NCBI GenBank assembly: GCA_030710605.1
Contig: CP092877.1
Coordinates: 68,380,488-68,444,487 of the forward strand
Length of the DNA: 64,000 nt
Direction of reading: 5' to 3'
Source of the DNA: Cordylochernes scorpioides
Taxonomy: Eukaryota; Arthropoda; Arachnida; Pseudoscorpiones; Chernetidae
Every line of letters begins with the position of its first letter. Positions within the stretch are counted from its first letter, which is position 1. Both the position numbers and the translations under genes were made by a program. Under the pieces are notes generated by a model. The model was not told where the DNA came from. It was given only the letters and a program-made list of their open reading frames with translations, and did no database searches. Shown piece by piece: positions 41,179-51,560 of the stretch.

Positions 41179-41566
41179 AATAATAAACTCCAACTGGCCG
41201 AAGTGTCTATTTTTATATAAATATGAATGCCGGCCAGGCAGCCTCTATATTTACGATAATAATTAACATTATCTATGGAAAAATCGATTTAAAGAATTTA
41301 GATAATATTACACATGTAGTGTAAACATTTTGCTATTGTGAGATACCACCTTTCTGATGCTCCACATTGTTAAAATATGAATTGATATCACAGAGTTAAC
41401 CTCCCATGAGAGACCGCCTCCAAGAGAGACTCCGCATTTATAGACTCTGGCCTCTTAAGGAAGGTTTTCTGCTCTTTTATAATTCTAATTTTATCGATTA
41501 TGTTATTCTTTATATACTATTATTGTGCCTTCTACAAGCTTCGGTAAGCATTTTAAGGCATAACTC

Positions 41567-41812
41567 ATAGTTAGGTGTCTCCGAGCAACCCGCCGCAGAG
41601 GAGGGCCAAGGAGAGGGCTGGAGAGGCGACGGCGAGGCCGTGGGCACCCCGGGGGAGAGGAGGGCTAGTGCACGCCGATTTGAGGGAACCAAGGCAGCGC
41701 CAAGCACAACTACGGCGCCGCAGGCTTCAAAAATAGTCAAGAGATCATTTCAGGGATCGAGACCGGAGATCAAGACCCAGAGCTCAAGAGGTCTGGCTTT
41801 TATCGTCTGGCT
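41567..41812. other. GC-rich island of unknown origin, unit B
   Basis: Copy of 11500-11745, nearly unchanged. Same short frames on both strands; nothing recognised. Confidence 0.4.
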
Positions 41813-41849
41813 TTTATATGTTATTCTTTATAGAAGGGGGGTTGGAGAG

Positions 41850-42750
41850 AAAGTTTTAAAACAAATTTTAAGATAAAAAAATATTCTTATAAGTATTTCT
41901 GACCTGTAAATAATAAAATTTGGTATAACATTAAACCCTAATATTTAAAATGAATTTCATATTTTTCAATAATTTCCGACGCTAAATTTGAAAACAAAAT
42001 ATAAATTTGAAAGTTTATTTTAAAATAATACTATCCTACCCCCGTTCGATTCTATGAAGAAAACTGTTCTTTATAGAGAGGCGTCCTTTCATGGAGGTTC
42101 TATTGATACTAATATAATGATATTAAAATTTTAATTAGACTATGAACTAATTGTCTTTCTCTTTATCCGTACGTATAACAGGTCATCGCATATAGAATTT
42201 CAATACACAAATATATAATTAAATACTTACATTTGCATATGTATATGTGGCCCTGTCTTCTAGGCCTCGTTCTTAAAGTTGTGGGACTTCAACATCTCAA
42301 TCTCTTGCTTTAGCTCAATCTATTACAGAGTTTTATTTATTTATTCTCAGTTTGTACAAATTACATTACATATGATGATGTAATGACACATATCAATCAC
42401 GTGTATAATTATTTACAGAAGTGTTTATTATACAACATGGAAATCTTGTTATATATAATATGAGGTATTCTTGGGCAGGAATAATATGGTTACATTAGGT
42501 TTGAAGTGCGATTTTTTTATAAACAATTTTGGTGAGTTCCAATATTAGAACACCTTCCTTTAGGTCAGAAAATATTTCCTATTTTAGTATAGGTATCATC
42601 AAGCAAGAAACATAGATTCTCCAGGTCTCTCCTGGAGTTGGTCTCTTATTGGAGGTTTATTTAAAGACCTAGTTATTTTGCATTATTTGTTTTTTGCTCT
42701 TTTTTTAGTTTGGTGCTATATACACTAGTGGTCAAAATATTTTAAATAAT
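41850..42750. other. AT-rich intergenic stretch, unit B
   Basis: Collinear with 11790-12680. No gene or complete element seen. Confidence 0.5.
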
Positions 42751-42756
42751 ATATTA

Positions 42757-43062
42757 TGAAAAAGGCATCTCCTTATCGTGCAACTGAAAGTTGCTGATGG
42801 CTTGCGCCATCTATCGGAATAAACATCAACTATTCTCGTTGATTTTTAATTATTCAAGAAAGACCAAATACGTATTATTGAGTAATCAAAAGAAGCGCTA
42901 GCCACGTACGCGTTTCGGGCTGTTGGCCCTCATTAGCGTGGTGTAGCTGTACCTCAATGACCAATTCTGGAATAATTTAAAATCAACGAGAATAGTTGAT
43001 ATTTATCCCGATAGATGGCGCAAGCCATCAGCAACTTTCAGTTGTACAATAAGGAGATGACT
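42757..43062. mobile_element. Hammerhead-bearing foldback, unit B
   Basis: Copy of 12687-12990 with mirrored 'aaaaggcatctccttat' arms; the degenerate core lies at 42902-42941 on the minus strand. Confidence 0.7.
42902..42941 (-). ncRNA. Degenerate hammerhead ribozyme motif, unit B
   Basis: Same CTAATGA core (G5 to A) as 12831-12870; the lesion predates the duplication. Confidence 0.55.
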
Positions 43063-43308
43063 TTTTCATAATTTATGCACCTTATCCCAGTACATTATCA
43101 CATTTGTACTATTTATTTTTTCATATTTTAAATAATAACTAAAAAATACAAAAAGGCATATCCTGACCAGGAGTACATGTGCTTTTCAGAAGGCAGAGCG
43201 CCATCTCGTGGAACAGAAATCAACTATTCATTGATTTAACCTGTTTCCTGATATTCGGCTAACCCAATTTCTTGATGTTTGTATTTTGCACAACATTGTG
43301 AATACTCA

Positions 43309-43475
43309 AAAAGAGTCGGTGAACGAGTGGGTATAACCCTCGAATCCCGACAGTCATGAACCGGGATCGAATCCCGCGTTGGAACCTTTTGTTTTAATAT
43401 GTGAATACCCATAATTGTTGCAAACATCATAAACTAGGTTGCTCCTTTTGAGAGGTATCTAATAAAATGAATTTG
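43309..43475 (+). mobile_element. tRNA-derived SINE, unit B/C junction copy
   Basis: Counterpart of 13238-13410: head gtcggtgaacgagtgggta, B box GGGATCGAATCCC, tail 'actaggttgctccttttgag'. Confidence 0.8.
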
Positions 43476-43733
43476 GAAGATGTGAATACTCACCTCTTTA
43501 AAAATTTATGTGATAAATATAAATTGTGATTCTGGGAGCTACACACCTAAAATATAGTTTGTCTGATTATTCACGTATCTAACTCACACAAAACACACAC
43601 ATAAGTTGCGCGAGGATGCACGGGCGCGCGCTCCTGCCCCGAAATTTGCTGGCTTGGAATTTGTAACCGCCCCCCTCCGAAGAAAATAATAATTTTAAAT
43701 TTTTATGGGGATTCCCCACCCCCCGAATCACCA

Positions 43734-44930
43734 ATGGCCTTGGCTGAAAGCCAATTGGTATCTTCTACTGCTAATGCAATCAGCACTTCTCCGGCGACGG
43801 AGAAGACTACCACCAACCATCAGCCTGGAACAGGCAAGCCGTCGACGAGCTGGGCGGATCTCGTCGATCGGACGAATCAACTCCCCATGGAGGAGGAAAC
43901 AGACGGCTTCACCAAGGTGGAACCAAGGAGAAAGAGGCCGGTGGACTCCGAAGCGGCAGGATTCAAGAATGAAAATTTTGAAAGAATTCAAGAAAATTCA
44001 AAATTTGCAAATTCGCCAGCCGGCAAGTTGCATGCAAATCCGGCCGCCGCGCGTGACGTCACGGCGCTAACGACCGCTACCTGCGCAGATCCAGCCCCGA
44101 GGGACTGGGCTGAGACCATGGAGGTGGAGGATGGACCTAATGGTGGCTTCACAGTCGTTAGGAACAAGAGGAGGTGTCGCGGCTCGGCGTCATCGGAGCA
44201 CGCTACGAGGCAGCCCAACAAGCCCAAAGAGCCGAATAGCACCCAGCAGCGCAAGCGACCGACAGGGTCGAGAGCAGTGCCGCCCCAGGAGGTCAAGGCC
44301 ACGCGGGCAAACATCGCCGACGCCAAGGCGAGGCAGTCCACATCCAACCAGGACAACTACATTTTTATAGAACACTGTCCTGAGCTCTCGCCTTACGAAT
44401 ACCTCCAGGCCATCGACAAGCAGGTCGGGGGACCAAATCATATCATCCAGTTCAACAGGATGAACGGGCATGTCATCGTGGGCCTGTCCAGCAAGGACCT
44501 TGCGAGCCGTCTGGTCGAACAGGGCCTGGATATTGAGGGCACGACCCTAAAGGTCTTCCCCTACCGGAAGAGAGCCGAACGCATAGTCGTGGCAAATCTG
44601 CCCGGCTTTGTGGAGGATACCGCCTTCGTGGATGCCCTGCGACCCTATGGAAAAGTCACCTCCATCGCCCCCATCCAGATCAAAATGGGGGAATACTCCT
44701 TCACCGACGGCCGCCGGGAGGCCTACATCCTGCCCCACGAGGGGAAGAAACTGGACAACCTACCAACTCGCCTAGACATCAGATCCAAAGGCGAATCTCT
44801 GCCGGCCTTCCTATCTTTCGGCATCAAATGCTCAAAGCGCGGTAAGCAGGGCCACCACAGAGCCAACTGCCCAATCCTCGCCAGGCGGACCACCGGCCCC
44901 AGGGAAGCTTCGCCCTCCTCCCCCACCTGA
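43734..44930 (+). CDS. L-A ORF1a, unit C copy (best preserved)
   Basis: 398 codons without interruption; keeps the 17 residues (LQAIDKQVGGPNHIIQF) lost in unit B. Core IVVANLPGFVEDTAFVDALRPYGKV resembles the conserved ORF1 region of Tx1/L1-type LINEs; C-terminal knuckle C-SK-R-GKQGH-RANC lacks the second Cys in this copy too, so zinc binding is doubtful. Start chosen at the first Met (MALAESQ), preceded by stops. Sixty-odd bases separate it from paralogous ORF1b. Confidence 0.7.
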   Translation: MALAESQLVSSTANAISTSPATEKTTTNHQPGTGKPSTSWADLVDRTNQLPMEEETDGFTKVEPRRKRPVDSEAAGFKNENFERIQENSKFANSPAGKLHANPAAARDVTALTTATCADPAPRDWAETMEVEDGPNGGFTVVRNKRRCRGSASSEHATRQPNKPKEPNSTQQRKRPTGSRAVPPQEVKATRANIADAKARQSTSNQDNYIFIEHCPELSPYEYLQAIDKQVGGPNHIIQFNRMNGHVIVGLSSKDLASRLVEQGLDIEGTTLKVFPYRKRAERIVVANLPGFVEDTAFVDALRPYGKVTSIAPIQIKMGEYSFTDGRREAYILPHEGKKLDNLPTRLDIRSKGESLPAFLSFGIKCSKRGKQGHHRANCPILARRTTGPREASPSSPT

Positions 44931-44991
44931 GAAAACAGAAAAATTCGATTTTCAGAAGAAAACAACAGTAGAAAATCAAAATTCTGACGCG

Positions 44992-46420
44992 GCGGATAGA
45001 ACTGCTGCCGATTCTTCTCCTTACAGCGCTGTGAAGCCTGTTATGAACTGGGCAGAAAGCGTCGAGGAAAGGGACGACAACGGCGACGGCTTCACCGTGG
45101 TGAAGCATAAGAAGCGCTGCCGCGAATCGGGATCCTCCGGCACCACAGCAGCGCAGACCAGCGGCGCTGGACCGCGCAGAGCGACCACCACTGCTACGCG
45201 AAGAAGCCCAATTGGAATGCGATCACCGCAGGTCCAAGAGGTCAAGACCACGCGAGCTCACATTGCGGATGCCAAGGCGCGACAGGCCTCCTCCACGCAA
45301 GAATTCTGCGTATATATTGAACATTGCCCTGACTTTTCCCCCTACCAGTACCTCCGGGCTGTTGACGCAGAGGTCGGCGGGCCCAAGAACATCATTAAAC
45401 TAACCAGAATGAATGGCCACGTCCTCGTGGGACTCAACAGCAGGGTCCTTGCAGAGCGCCTCATCGCCCAAGGCCTACAGATCGACGGAACAGCCCTCAG
45501 GACCTTCTCCTTCCGCAAGAGGGCGGTGAAAATCATCATAGTGAACCTCCCCTTCTTTGTGGAAGACGACACCATCATACAGGCACTGCGGCCATATGGG
45601 CGCGTCACCACCATCGCCCCTTTGCAGTTCAAGCTGGGTGAATATACCTATGCGGATGGCCGCCGCGAGGCTTTACATCCACCTCCACGATGGCGTCAGA
45701 CTGGAGAGGCTGCCCACCCGCCTGGACATCAAATCCAAAGGAGATACCCTGCCGGCCTTCCTCACCTTCGGCATCAAATGCTAGAAATGCGGCAAGCAGG
45801 GTCATCGCAGGGCCAACTGCCCAGCGCTCGCCAGGCGGAACTTCGACCTAAGCGTACGGACTCCCCTGTCCAGGTCAAAGCTGCTCCTCCCACCGTGCCT
45901 AAGCAAACCGGTCTACCAACGACCATGCCCTCTCCACCAGTGCCTCCAGCTCCATCAGAGGAGGCACCAAGTAATGCCCCAGTGACGCCCGCTGCTGCTC
46001 CAGGTGCTCCAGCGCTCCATCCTGCGCGACCTCTCCCGCCTGGAGAGGCGCCGAGCTCTACCTGCTCGGCCTCCAACCTGCCCACACCAGCCCTGCCTTC
46101 ACCGGCACCCATCGAGCCAATGGAGGTGACACAGATCGAGGAGGAAGGCACAGGCTAGGAAAGAACAAAATAAGGAAACAGCTAGATGCCTTCCTGCAGC
46201 AGGTTCCCACCACAATTTTTGACAAAACCAACCAAGAGGGTCTCGAAGAGGAGAACGTTCGTCGCGCCCTTGCCTCCACACCGACCCTCAAAAAGCAAAT
46301 CCTTGACCTAACACCCGCCCAAAGGATTGCTATGTCCGAGCTGGTCGAAGCCCTCTTAAAAAGGAAGCTCGACACCAGTGGCTCCATCTACAAGCGCCTT
46401 CGTCAGGCCCTGCCCCTGCT
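44992..46420 (+). pseudogene. L-A ORF1b, unit C copy (frameshifted)
   Basis: Main frame 45031-46158. It retains 'AQGLQI' and, unlike units A and B, the intact link 'KQLDAFLQQVPTTIFDKTN' (about 46185-46220). It has its own break: 'EEEGTG' followed by TAG near 46156 where the others read 'EEEGSTQEGKN'. Shares with unit B the extra base after 'DGRREA' and the TAG in the knuckle (45781-45783). Different copies are thus broken in different places. Confidence 0.8.
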
Positions 46421-46525
46421 CCAATAAGAGACATCATAGGCTTCACCATCGCCTCCATCAACGCCTCCATTGACGCTACTCGGAGGAAGAGCCTAGGTCT
46501 TTGTCATCTCCTGAGACAACATCGC

Positions 46526-47452
46526 GTGGACATTGCGCTAGTGCAAGAAACTAACGCCCACCATCTCGACGGCGCCCAAGACCTCTGCCTAGGCTATGGT
46601 GCTGTCACCGCACCACTGACGCAATCTCCGGTTCGGGCCTCGCCTGCGTCTACGCGCCGGGCGTCACCGTCTCGCGACACGTGGCCGGGCCACATTGTCT
46701 TGGCCGCCTTCAATGTCCACGGCCAAGAGATGACTGTCATAAATGTCCACCTCTCGCACGACCAGCGCGAGCGCATCGAGCAACTCCGCGTCATCGAGGC
46801 AGCTGCGGTTGAAGAGGAAGCCTGGGTCCTCGGGGACTTCAACATCAGAGAGGACAGGAACCGCGACTCTATCTCCATGGCGGCCCTCGGAGCTCTTTGC
46901 GAGTCGGCGGCGCTGCTGGATGCAGCCTCCGAGTTTGACGCTGCCCACCTCCCCACCAGAGTCGCTGCACATGGCGACCTGATCGAGAGCAGTCGCCTCG
47001 ACAGGATCCTCGCTCCGGCGCGCTTCCTGGAGATTTCAACATCATACGCGACTGCTTCTTACTATCTCTCAGATCATCGCATGGTTCTGCTCCGTGTGGG
47101 CCCTCCAGCCGCCCCCTCCCAACTTCGCGTGGCCGCTATGCTCCGCTCCGGGCTGGTCCAGGAACACATGAACAACTACCTGGTGGACATTGGGGAGGAA
47201 ATATCCATGCTCGATGTGCCTCAACTGTGGGATCGCTGGACACTAATCAAGGCCGGCATCCTCGCGGAGGCCCGCTCGCTCCACGATCCTCGCCACCATG
47301 ATCGCGACGACGGCTACATCGGCAGGGCCCAACGCTGCATCAGGGCGCAGCTTGAGGCCTCATCGACGAACGCGGATTACCCATCCCTCCCGGACCACGC
47401 GCGCCTCACGCGCCATCGCCATACACCTATATACACAAGTAGTCAAAATTAA
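46526..47452 (+). pseudogene. L-A endonuclease domain, unit C copy (longest open frame, no RT)
   Basis: 308-codon APE-like endonuclease: catalytic QET (Glu 8), GDFN 103-106, 'SSRLDRIL' and SDH 182-184 all in one frame. Residues about 25-52 appear to be read out of frame (alternative frame: GSGLACVYAPGV), so the fold is probably damaged. After the SDH motif the frame runs through the linker that normally precedes RT and stops at 47450-47452; no RT follows. Confidence 0.75.
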
Positions 47453-47635
47453 GGTAACAAACACTTATTGTTAGTTTCCTTAGCTGTTTGTATCCTATGT
47501 CTAAGGAATGCTGGACAGCTGAAGAGAAGATGATCGACTGTCTGTGGTTCTTCTGAACAGTGGATACAGGTAGAGTCTGTTTCGTGATGTACACGTTTAA
47601 TGTCTACCAGTACATGTGTCAAATTATATTAATAT
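47450..47635 (-). pseudogene. Antisense LINE RT C-terminal fragment, unit C
   Basis: Third copy of the zinc-knuckle-coding fragment of 3656-3873. Confidence 0.65.
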
Positions 47636-48080
47636 ATAGTCACGACCGTCTATCCTCAATTCCTCATCGCTGTCACGGATGCGCGCGCATCATCATTATA
47701 ATCATTATCATTATCTAATGATAATAATAATAATTATTAGTAGTATATTATTATTATTAATATATATAGTCACGACCGTCTTTCCTCAATTCCTCATCGG
47801 CCGCTGTCACGGATGCGCGCGCATCATCATTATGATCATTATCTTCTATAGAAGCTTCTATCTTTATAATTATGTATATTTACAAAAAGTCAATTCGCTC
47901 GCGCCTCTAGCGGTGAAAATGAGGGGTAATACCAGCTGACCTAATGTACATGTAAAGTTTGGAGCGGGACGTTTCACAAGAGTGACATACACGGCTCCAA
48001 TTTATAATTGTAACAAATAGTATTTGAATAAAAACATTCAATCGGGTAAAACACGGGCGTTGCCCGGGTCATTCGGCTAG
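47636..48080 (+). mobile_element. Helitron-B copies, unit C
   Basis: Partial 5' end with AT palindrome, then a full copy ending with hairpin cgggcgttgcccggg and 'ggctag' (48080) before T. Confidence 0.7.
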
Positions 48081-48095
48081 TATATATATATATTG

Positions 48096-48400
48096 ACAAA
48101 TATTTACATTTTAAAAAATCTTATCTCAGATTTTAGTGGGAAGGATTTTGTTATCGTTTGATAGTGAACCAATCTCTCCCGCCTTCTCATTGGACGAATG
48201 TGGCCATGTTTGTATATATAAGGGGGCTATGGGATTGCGAGGGGAGTTGAGAGGAGTGTGGTGGATTATCGTGTGGAGACGCTTAAAGTGTTCTCTGCGT
48301 GCTTTATCCCTGTCTGGTGATCTCGCATACCTGTGTAACCCCGGTCCGATCCCTACCAATGCAACAATAAAGATAAGTACTGTGTGTGTGTGTGCTTTTT
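48096..48400 (+). promoter_or_regulatory. TATA/AATAAA promoter-like segment, possible solo LTR, unit C
   Basis: Third copy of 4840-5130; TATA box at about 48213, AATAAA at about 48367; 5 bp shorter around 'ctggtgatctcgc'. Confidence 0.45.
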
Positions 48401-48705
48401 ATTTTATTTTATTTAACAAATTGTGAGTTATTATTAACTTTTTTTTGTGTTGTACTCTTGAGTGTGCGCTTTTTGTGCGTTTAGTTACTATTACTCTAGG
48501 CCCTAGTAATTTGCAACTTTTTGTGTTAACCCGTAAATAGTAACTTTTAGCACATGACGCTAGTACATTATACCTTATTTTAAAAAGTGACAATTTCATT
48601 TTAAAAAATGACGAATTCACTCTTAAAATGTTATAATTATTATATTCGTTCTCTTATTTAATTACTATATATAAAATAATCATAATATTTTGAATTATAT
48701 ATATA

Positions 48706-49277
48706 CTAGCGGATGTACCCGGCTACGCCCGGGTTTTACCCGAGTAAAGGTTTGTCTAACGAACATTTGTTAAAACAATTCTCTATAAACTTATATATAT
48801 AAAAAAATATATATTTTGATAATTTGAAACTCGTAAATTTGAATTTCTCGATAAAGTGAACATTTTCCCCCGGTCCCTTGAAAATACTCGATAAGTTGAA
48901 TAAAATCAATATTAATTGGTTCCCTCGGTAATTGGAAGTTAAAGGAATAGTATCTTGCCTTGGAATTGTATCATTATTCTTGTCTCAAATAAATTGCCGT
49001 GTCATCCTGAATTTTGTCTTTCCTAATTTTCTACATTACAAAATCATCGTAATCATGATAATATTTAGAGCAGATTGTTGAATTATAACAGATAAATTAG
49101 AATATTTATCTTGATTATTTTTAGGCGAAAAGTTTTTTCAAAAAAAAAAAAAAAACTATTTGCTAGAAATCTTCCCAGTACTATACTAAATAACTTCCCA
49201 AAGTTTCGTCGCGTTCCAATGAGTGGTTTTGTCAGGCATAAAGGACAGACACACACACATACATTCATTTTTATATA
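48706..49277 (-). mobile_element. Helitron-A (-), cut at its 5' end by a Tigger-like element
   Basis: The + strand begins A|CTAGCGGATGTACCCGG and shows the complement of the standard Helitron-A interior (tgaacattttcccccggtccc; caagataaatattc). It ends 'cattcatttttatata' where the Tigger element starts; the final TC of the Helitron is missing. Contains an A15-17 homopolymer at 49139-49155. Confidence 0.8.
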
Positions 49278-51397
49278 CAGTCTACTCTCGTTATAACGCC
49301 ACCATCCGGATTTTGCAAAAAAGCGGTGTAAGGCGAGGGTGGCGTTGTATTGAACACGTTTAAAATGTGAAATTTAAAGATACAATAAATTATTTATAAC
49401 AATTATATAAAAAATTTTACTCTAAGTCAATAAATAGAATGCAAAACCGGCATTAATTAATTGATATGATAAATAGAAAGCATTAATTTATTATTTAATC
49501 ATAAAAAGTAATTACCTTTTCTTGAAGAAGTCTGTGACCACAACTTGTCTTTTCTCTCCCTCACTTATGGCATAGACACGGCGTAACAAATCCGCAGATA
49601 GATTGACGTCGTCAGATGTTGCTCTCTTGGAGTGATCAAGAAACAACAAAACTTTCTCAGCAGCTGTTCTGGCTTCCCTTAACGATGGTAGGCGCTGGGT
49701 CACTGTTGTATCATCATCCTCGCCAAGTTCTTCTTTCGCTGTAATAGTGGACACTAGCAAATTGTCATCTGTTAGCTTCATCTCCGCCTCCTGGGAATCA
49801 TCAACCAGTTGAAACTCCCTTTCAGTCATCAAATTCTCTGGTGTAATAGCGAAGATGTCGCGAATGCGATCAAGCAGATTTTAATAATAAAGAGGCTCAA
49901 CTGCAGCAGTAGAAGTGAAGCGAATGCCTGTGTGATTCCAGCAGTTGCTGTTGGAATCGGGCTCACAGAATCCCAAGCCATTTTACAAAACAGCACAGCG
50001 TAATCCAGACGCAATTCTGTGGGTAGATGGGCATCCGCCAATTCCACCATTTTCTGGAGTTGAAGCTTACGATATTGAGCCTTGAAACTTTTGATGATGC
50101 CACTATCCAGTGACTGGCAGTCATAATTGGTGGAAGGAAGTGTATATTTATGTTGCTGAGACCATCATTAAGGACGCAGTGAGACGTTATCTAACAACAG
50201 TAGGATACGGCGTCCTTCAGAGACAAGCTGCTTGTTGAACTACAGTAGCCATTCTTGAAAGATGCTAGAGGTCATCCATGCTTTGCTGTTAGATGTGTAA
50301 GTGCAGTAGAAGTGTGGACTAAAGTTTCTGAAGCATCGAGGCTTTGCTGATTTTCCAATAATCAGCAATCGCCGCTTGTCTGTTCCAGTAGAGTTGCAGC
50401 ACAGTAGAACAGTGATTCGTTGCTTCATCCTTTTGACACCACGGCAGTTTTCATCTTTGTGAGCAAGTGTTCGGTCAGGAATGAGCTGAAAAAATAATCC
50501 TGTTTCGTTTGCATTGTATATGTTGGTTGGGTCATATCCGGAGTTCGCCAGAATACTGTTCAAATTTGTAAGGTGTTCATCAATGATAGCTGGAGAAATC
50601 GATGCGCCTTCCCACAGAGCCGTCGTTGCGAAATATGGAATCTCCCTTTAAATCGCTGCAGCCACCCACTGCTGTACGTGGAATTTTCTGGTACGGCCAA
50701 CTACTCGCCAAGTTTTTTTTGTCTTTTCTCTTAGGAGGTCATCAGTAATAATAATATTATTGGCACGCTTTTGGGTAAACCAGTTGAAGAGAGCGTCTTT
50801 CAAGTCACTAAATTTTCCGACTCTTTGTCTCTTTGAAGAACCAACAGTATAATTTTCCCACTTCTCAGCCTGAGTGAGAATATCACGGACAGTTGTTCGT
50901 GGAAGTGAGAAACGCTCTCCAATCTCATTCTTCGACATCGTAGGGTTATTTCTTGCCAACTGGCATATCTCCTTCTTTTCAATGGTGATCGACTCACGTT
51001 TACGCTTTTGGGAACTCATGATACGACAATAAAGTTGTTGTGTTGACGTTAGCAAAGGATGAAGCGACTGTGTATGTCCCAGGCACAAGCAGGAAAAGGG
51101 TCTGCTGGCTGTTCACACAATCTGTTATCTGTTTTGTCAACATCAAACAAAGTCCAGTGCCGCTAGCGGAAAATATGCAGACAGGAAAAGGGGAGCGGGG
51201 GTGAGGGACGTTGTGAGCGGCGCTATAACGACTGGTTTTTGCTACTTGGGATACGAAAAATCAGCGGCGGAAGGCGAACAGCGAGGGAGTGGCGTTATAT
51301 CGAGAAAAATACATTGATGTCGATTGGGACAAGACGAAAAAGCGGCGTAAGGCGAGGGTGGCGTTATATCGAGTGGCGTTATAACGAGAGTAGACTT
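49278..51397 (-). mobile_element. Tigger/pogo-like DNA transposon (2.1 kb, dead)
   Basis: Terminal inverted repeats: left cagtctactctcgttataac and its complement at 51375-51397 (last bases changed), TA on both sides. Subterminal 'aagcggtgtaaggcgagggtggcgtt' type blocks are repeated at both ends. Encodes a broken CENP-B/DDE transposase on the minus strand. Confidence 0.88.
49512..51019 (-). pseudogene. Tigger-like transposase (CENP-B HTH plus DDE), broken
   Basis: The start frame (51019, MSSQKRKRESITIEKKEIC) holds the pogo-type N-terminal HTH (NEIGERFSLPRTTVRDIL) and goes on to about 50648. The DDE part resumes at 50563 with 'YNANETGLFF', where the first catalytic Asp of the usual ADETG is Asn, then 'CCNSTGTDKRRLLIIGKS'. 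A C-terminal frame lies at 49832-49512. Several frame breaks and the lost Asp make it inactive. DNA-binding in the nucleus was its original role. Confidence 0.85.
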
Positions 51398-51404
51398 TAC
51401 ATGT

Positions 51405-51560
51405 TATTAACCAAACCTGGCACTCTGGCACATTTGTAAGTGCAAAAGTCGAACTGCTTTTCACATGTGTAGGCATGTGATGCATTTACAGTAAAAGCAG
51501 TCGCCTACTTCTACCCACCATGATTTTCATGGCCTGTACCATGCATATACTACACACACA
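51405..51560. repeat. Dispersed repeat, inverted relative to 59485-59640
   Basis: 'cactctggcacatttgtaag', 'cagtaaaagcagtcgc' and 'accatgattttcatgg' occur as complement at 59490-59640. Family unknown; no coding. Confidence 0.6.

Larger units (their letters stand above)
40812..41257. mobile_element. Penelope-type hammerhead foldback, unit B specific insertion
   Basis: 446 bp flanked by a 12-bp target duplication aataattaacat (40800-40811, 41258-41269); unit A has the empty site near 11206. Two almost perfect inverted arms of about 175 bp (40812-40990 and 41045-41221) carry mirrored hammerhead cores, a 55-bp loop, and a 36-bp unpaired right tail (ccggccaggcagcc...). Motifs like cctgacgaagac...gtcgaaacgttg are characteristic of Penelope-like element ends. 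No coding beyond chance frames. Confidence 0.85.
13628..43704. repeat. Segmental duplication unit B (enlarged by later insertions)
   Basis: Full unit from L-A ORF1a to the next L-A ORF1a. Removing gypsy G1 (4.3 kb), gypsy G2 with its nested LINE (10.5 kb), the Helitron-A array around 17.7-23.7 kb and the 446-bp foldback at 40.8 kb leaves a block collinear with unit A. ALYREF-like genes lie at 8491 and 38062; flanking MITEs, GC island, foldback and SINE keep the same order and spacing. Confidence 0.85.
43705..48765. repeat. Segmental duplication unit C (partial, broken inside a Helitron end)
   Basis: Repeats unit B from L-A ORF1a through the promoter-like segment. Homology with units A and B stops about 60 bp inside a minus-strand Helitron 3' end that starts at 48706. 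Units A and B continue with one Helitron interior (after 5444 and about 24747), whereas unit C continues with the common Helitron-A interior. The breakpoint therefore lies within Helitron terminal homology. Confidence 0.75.
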
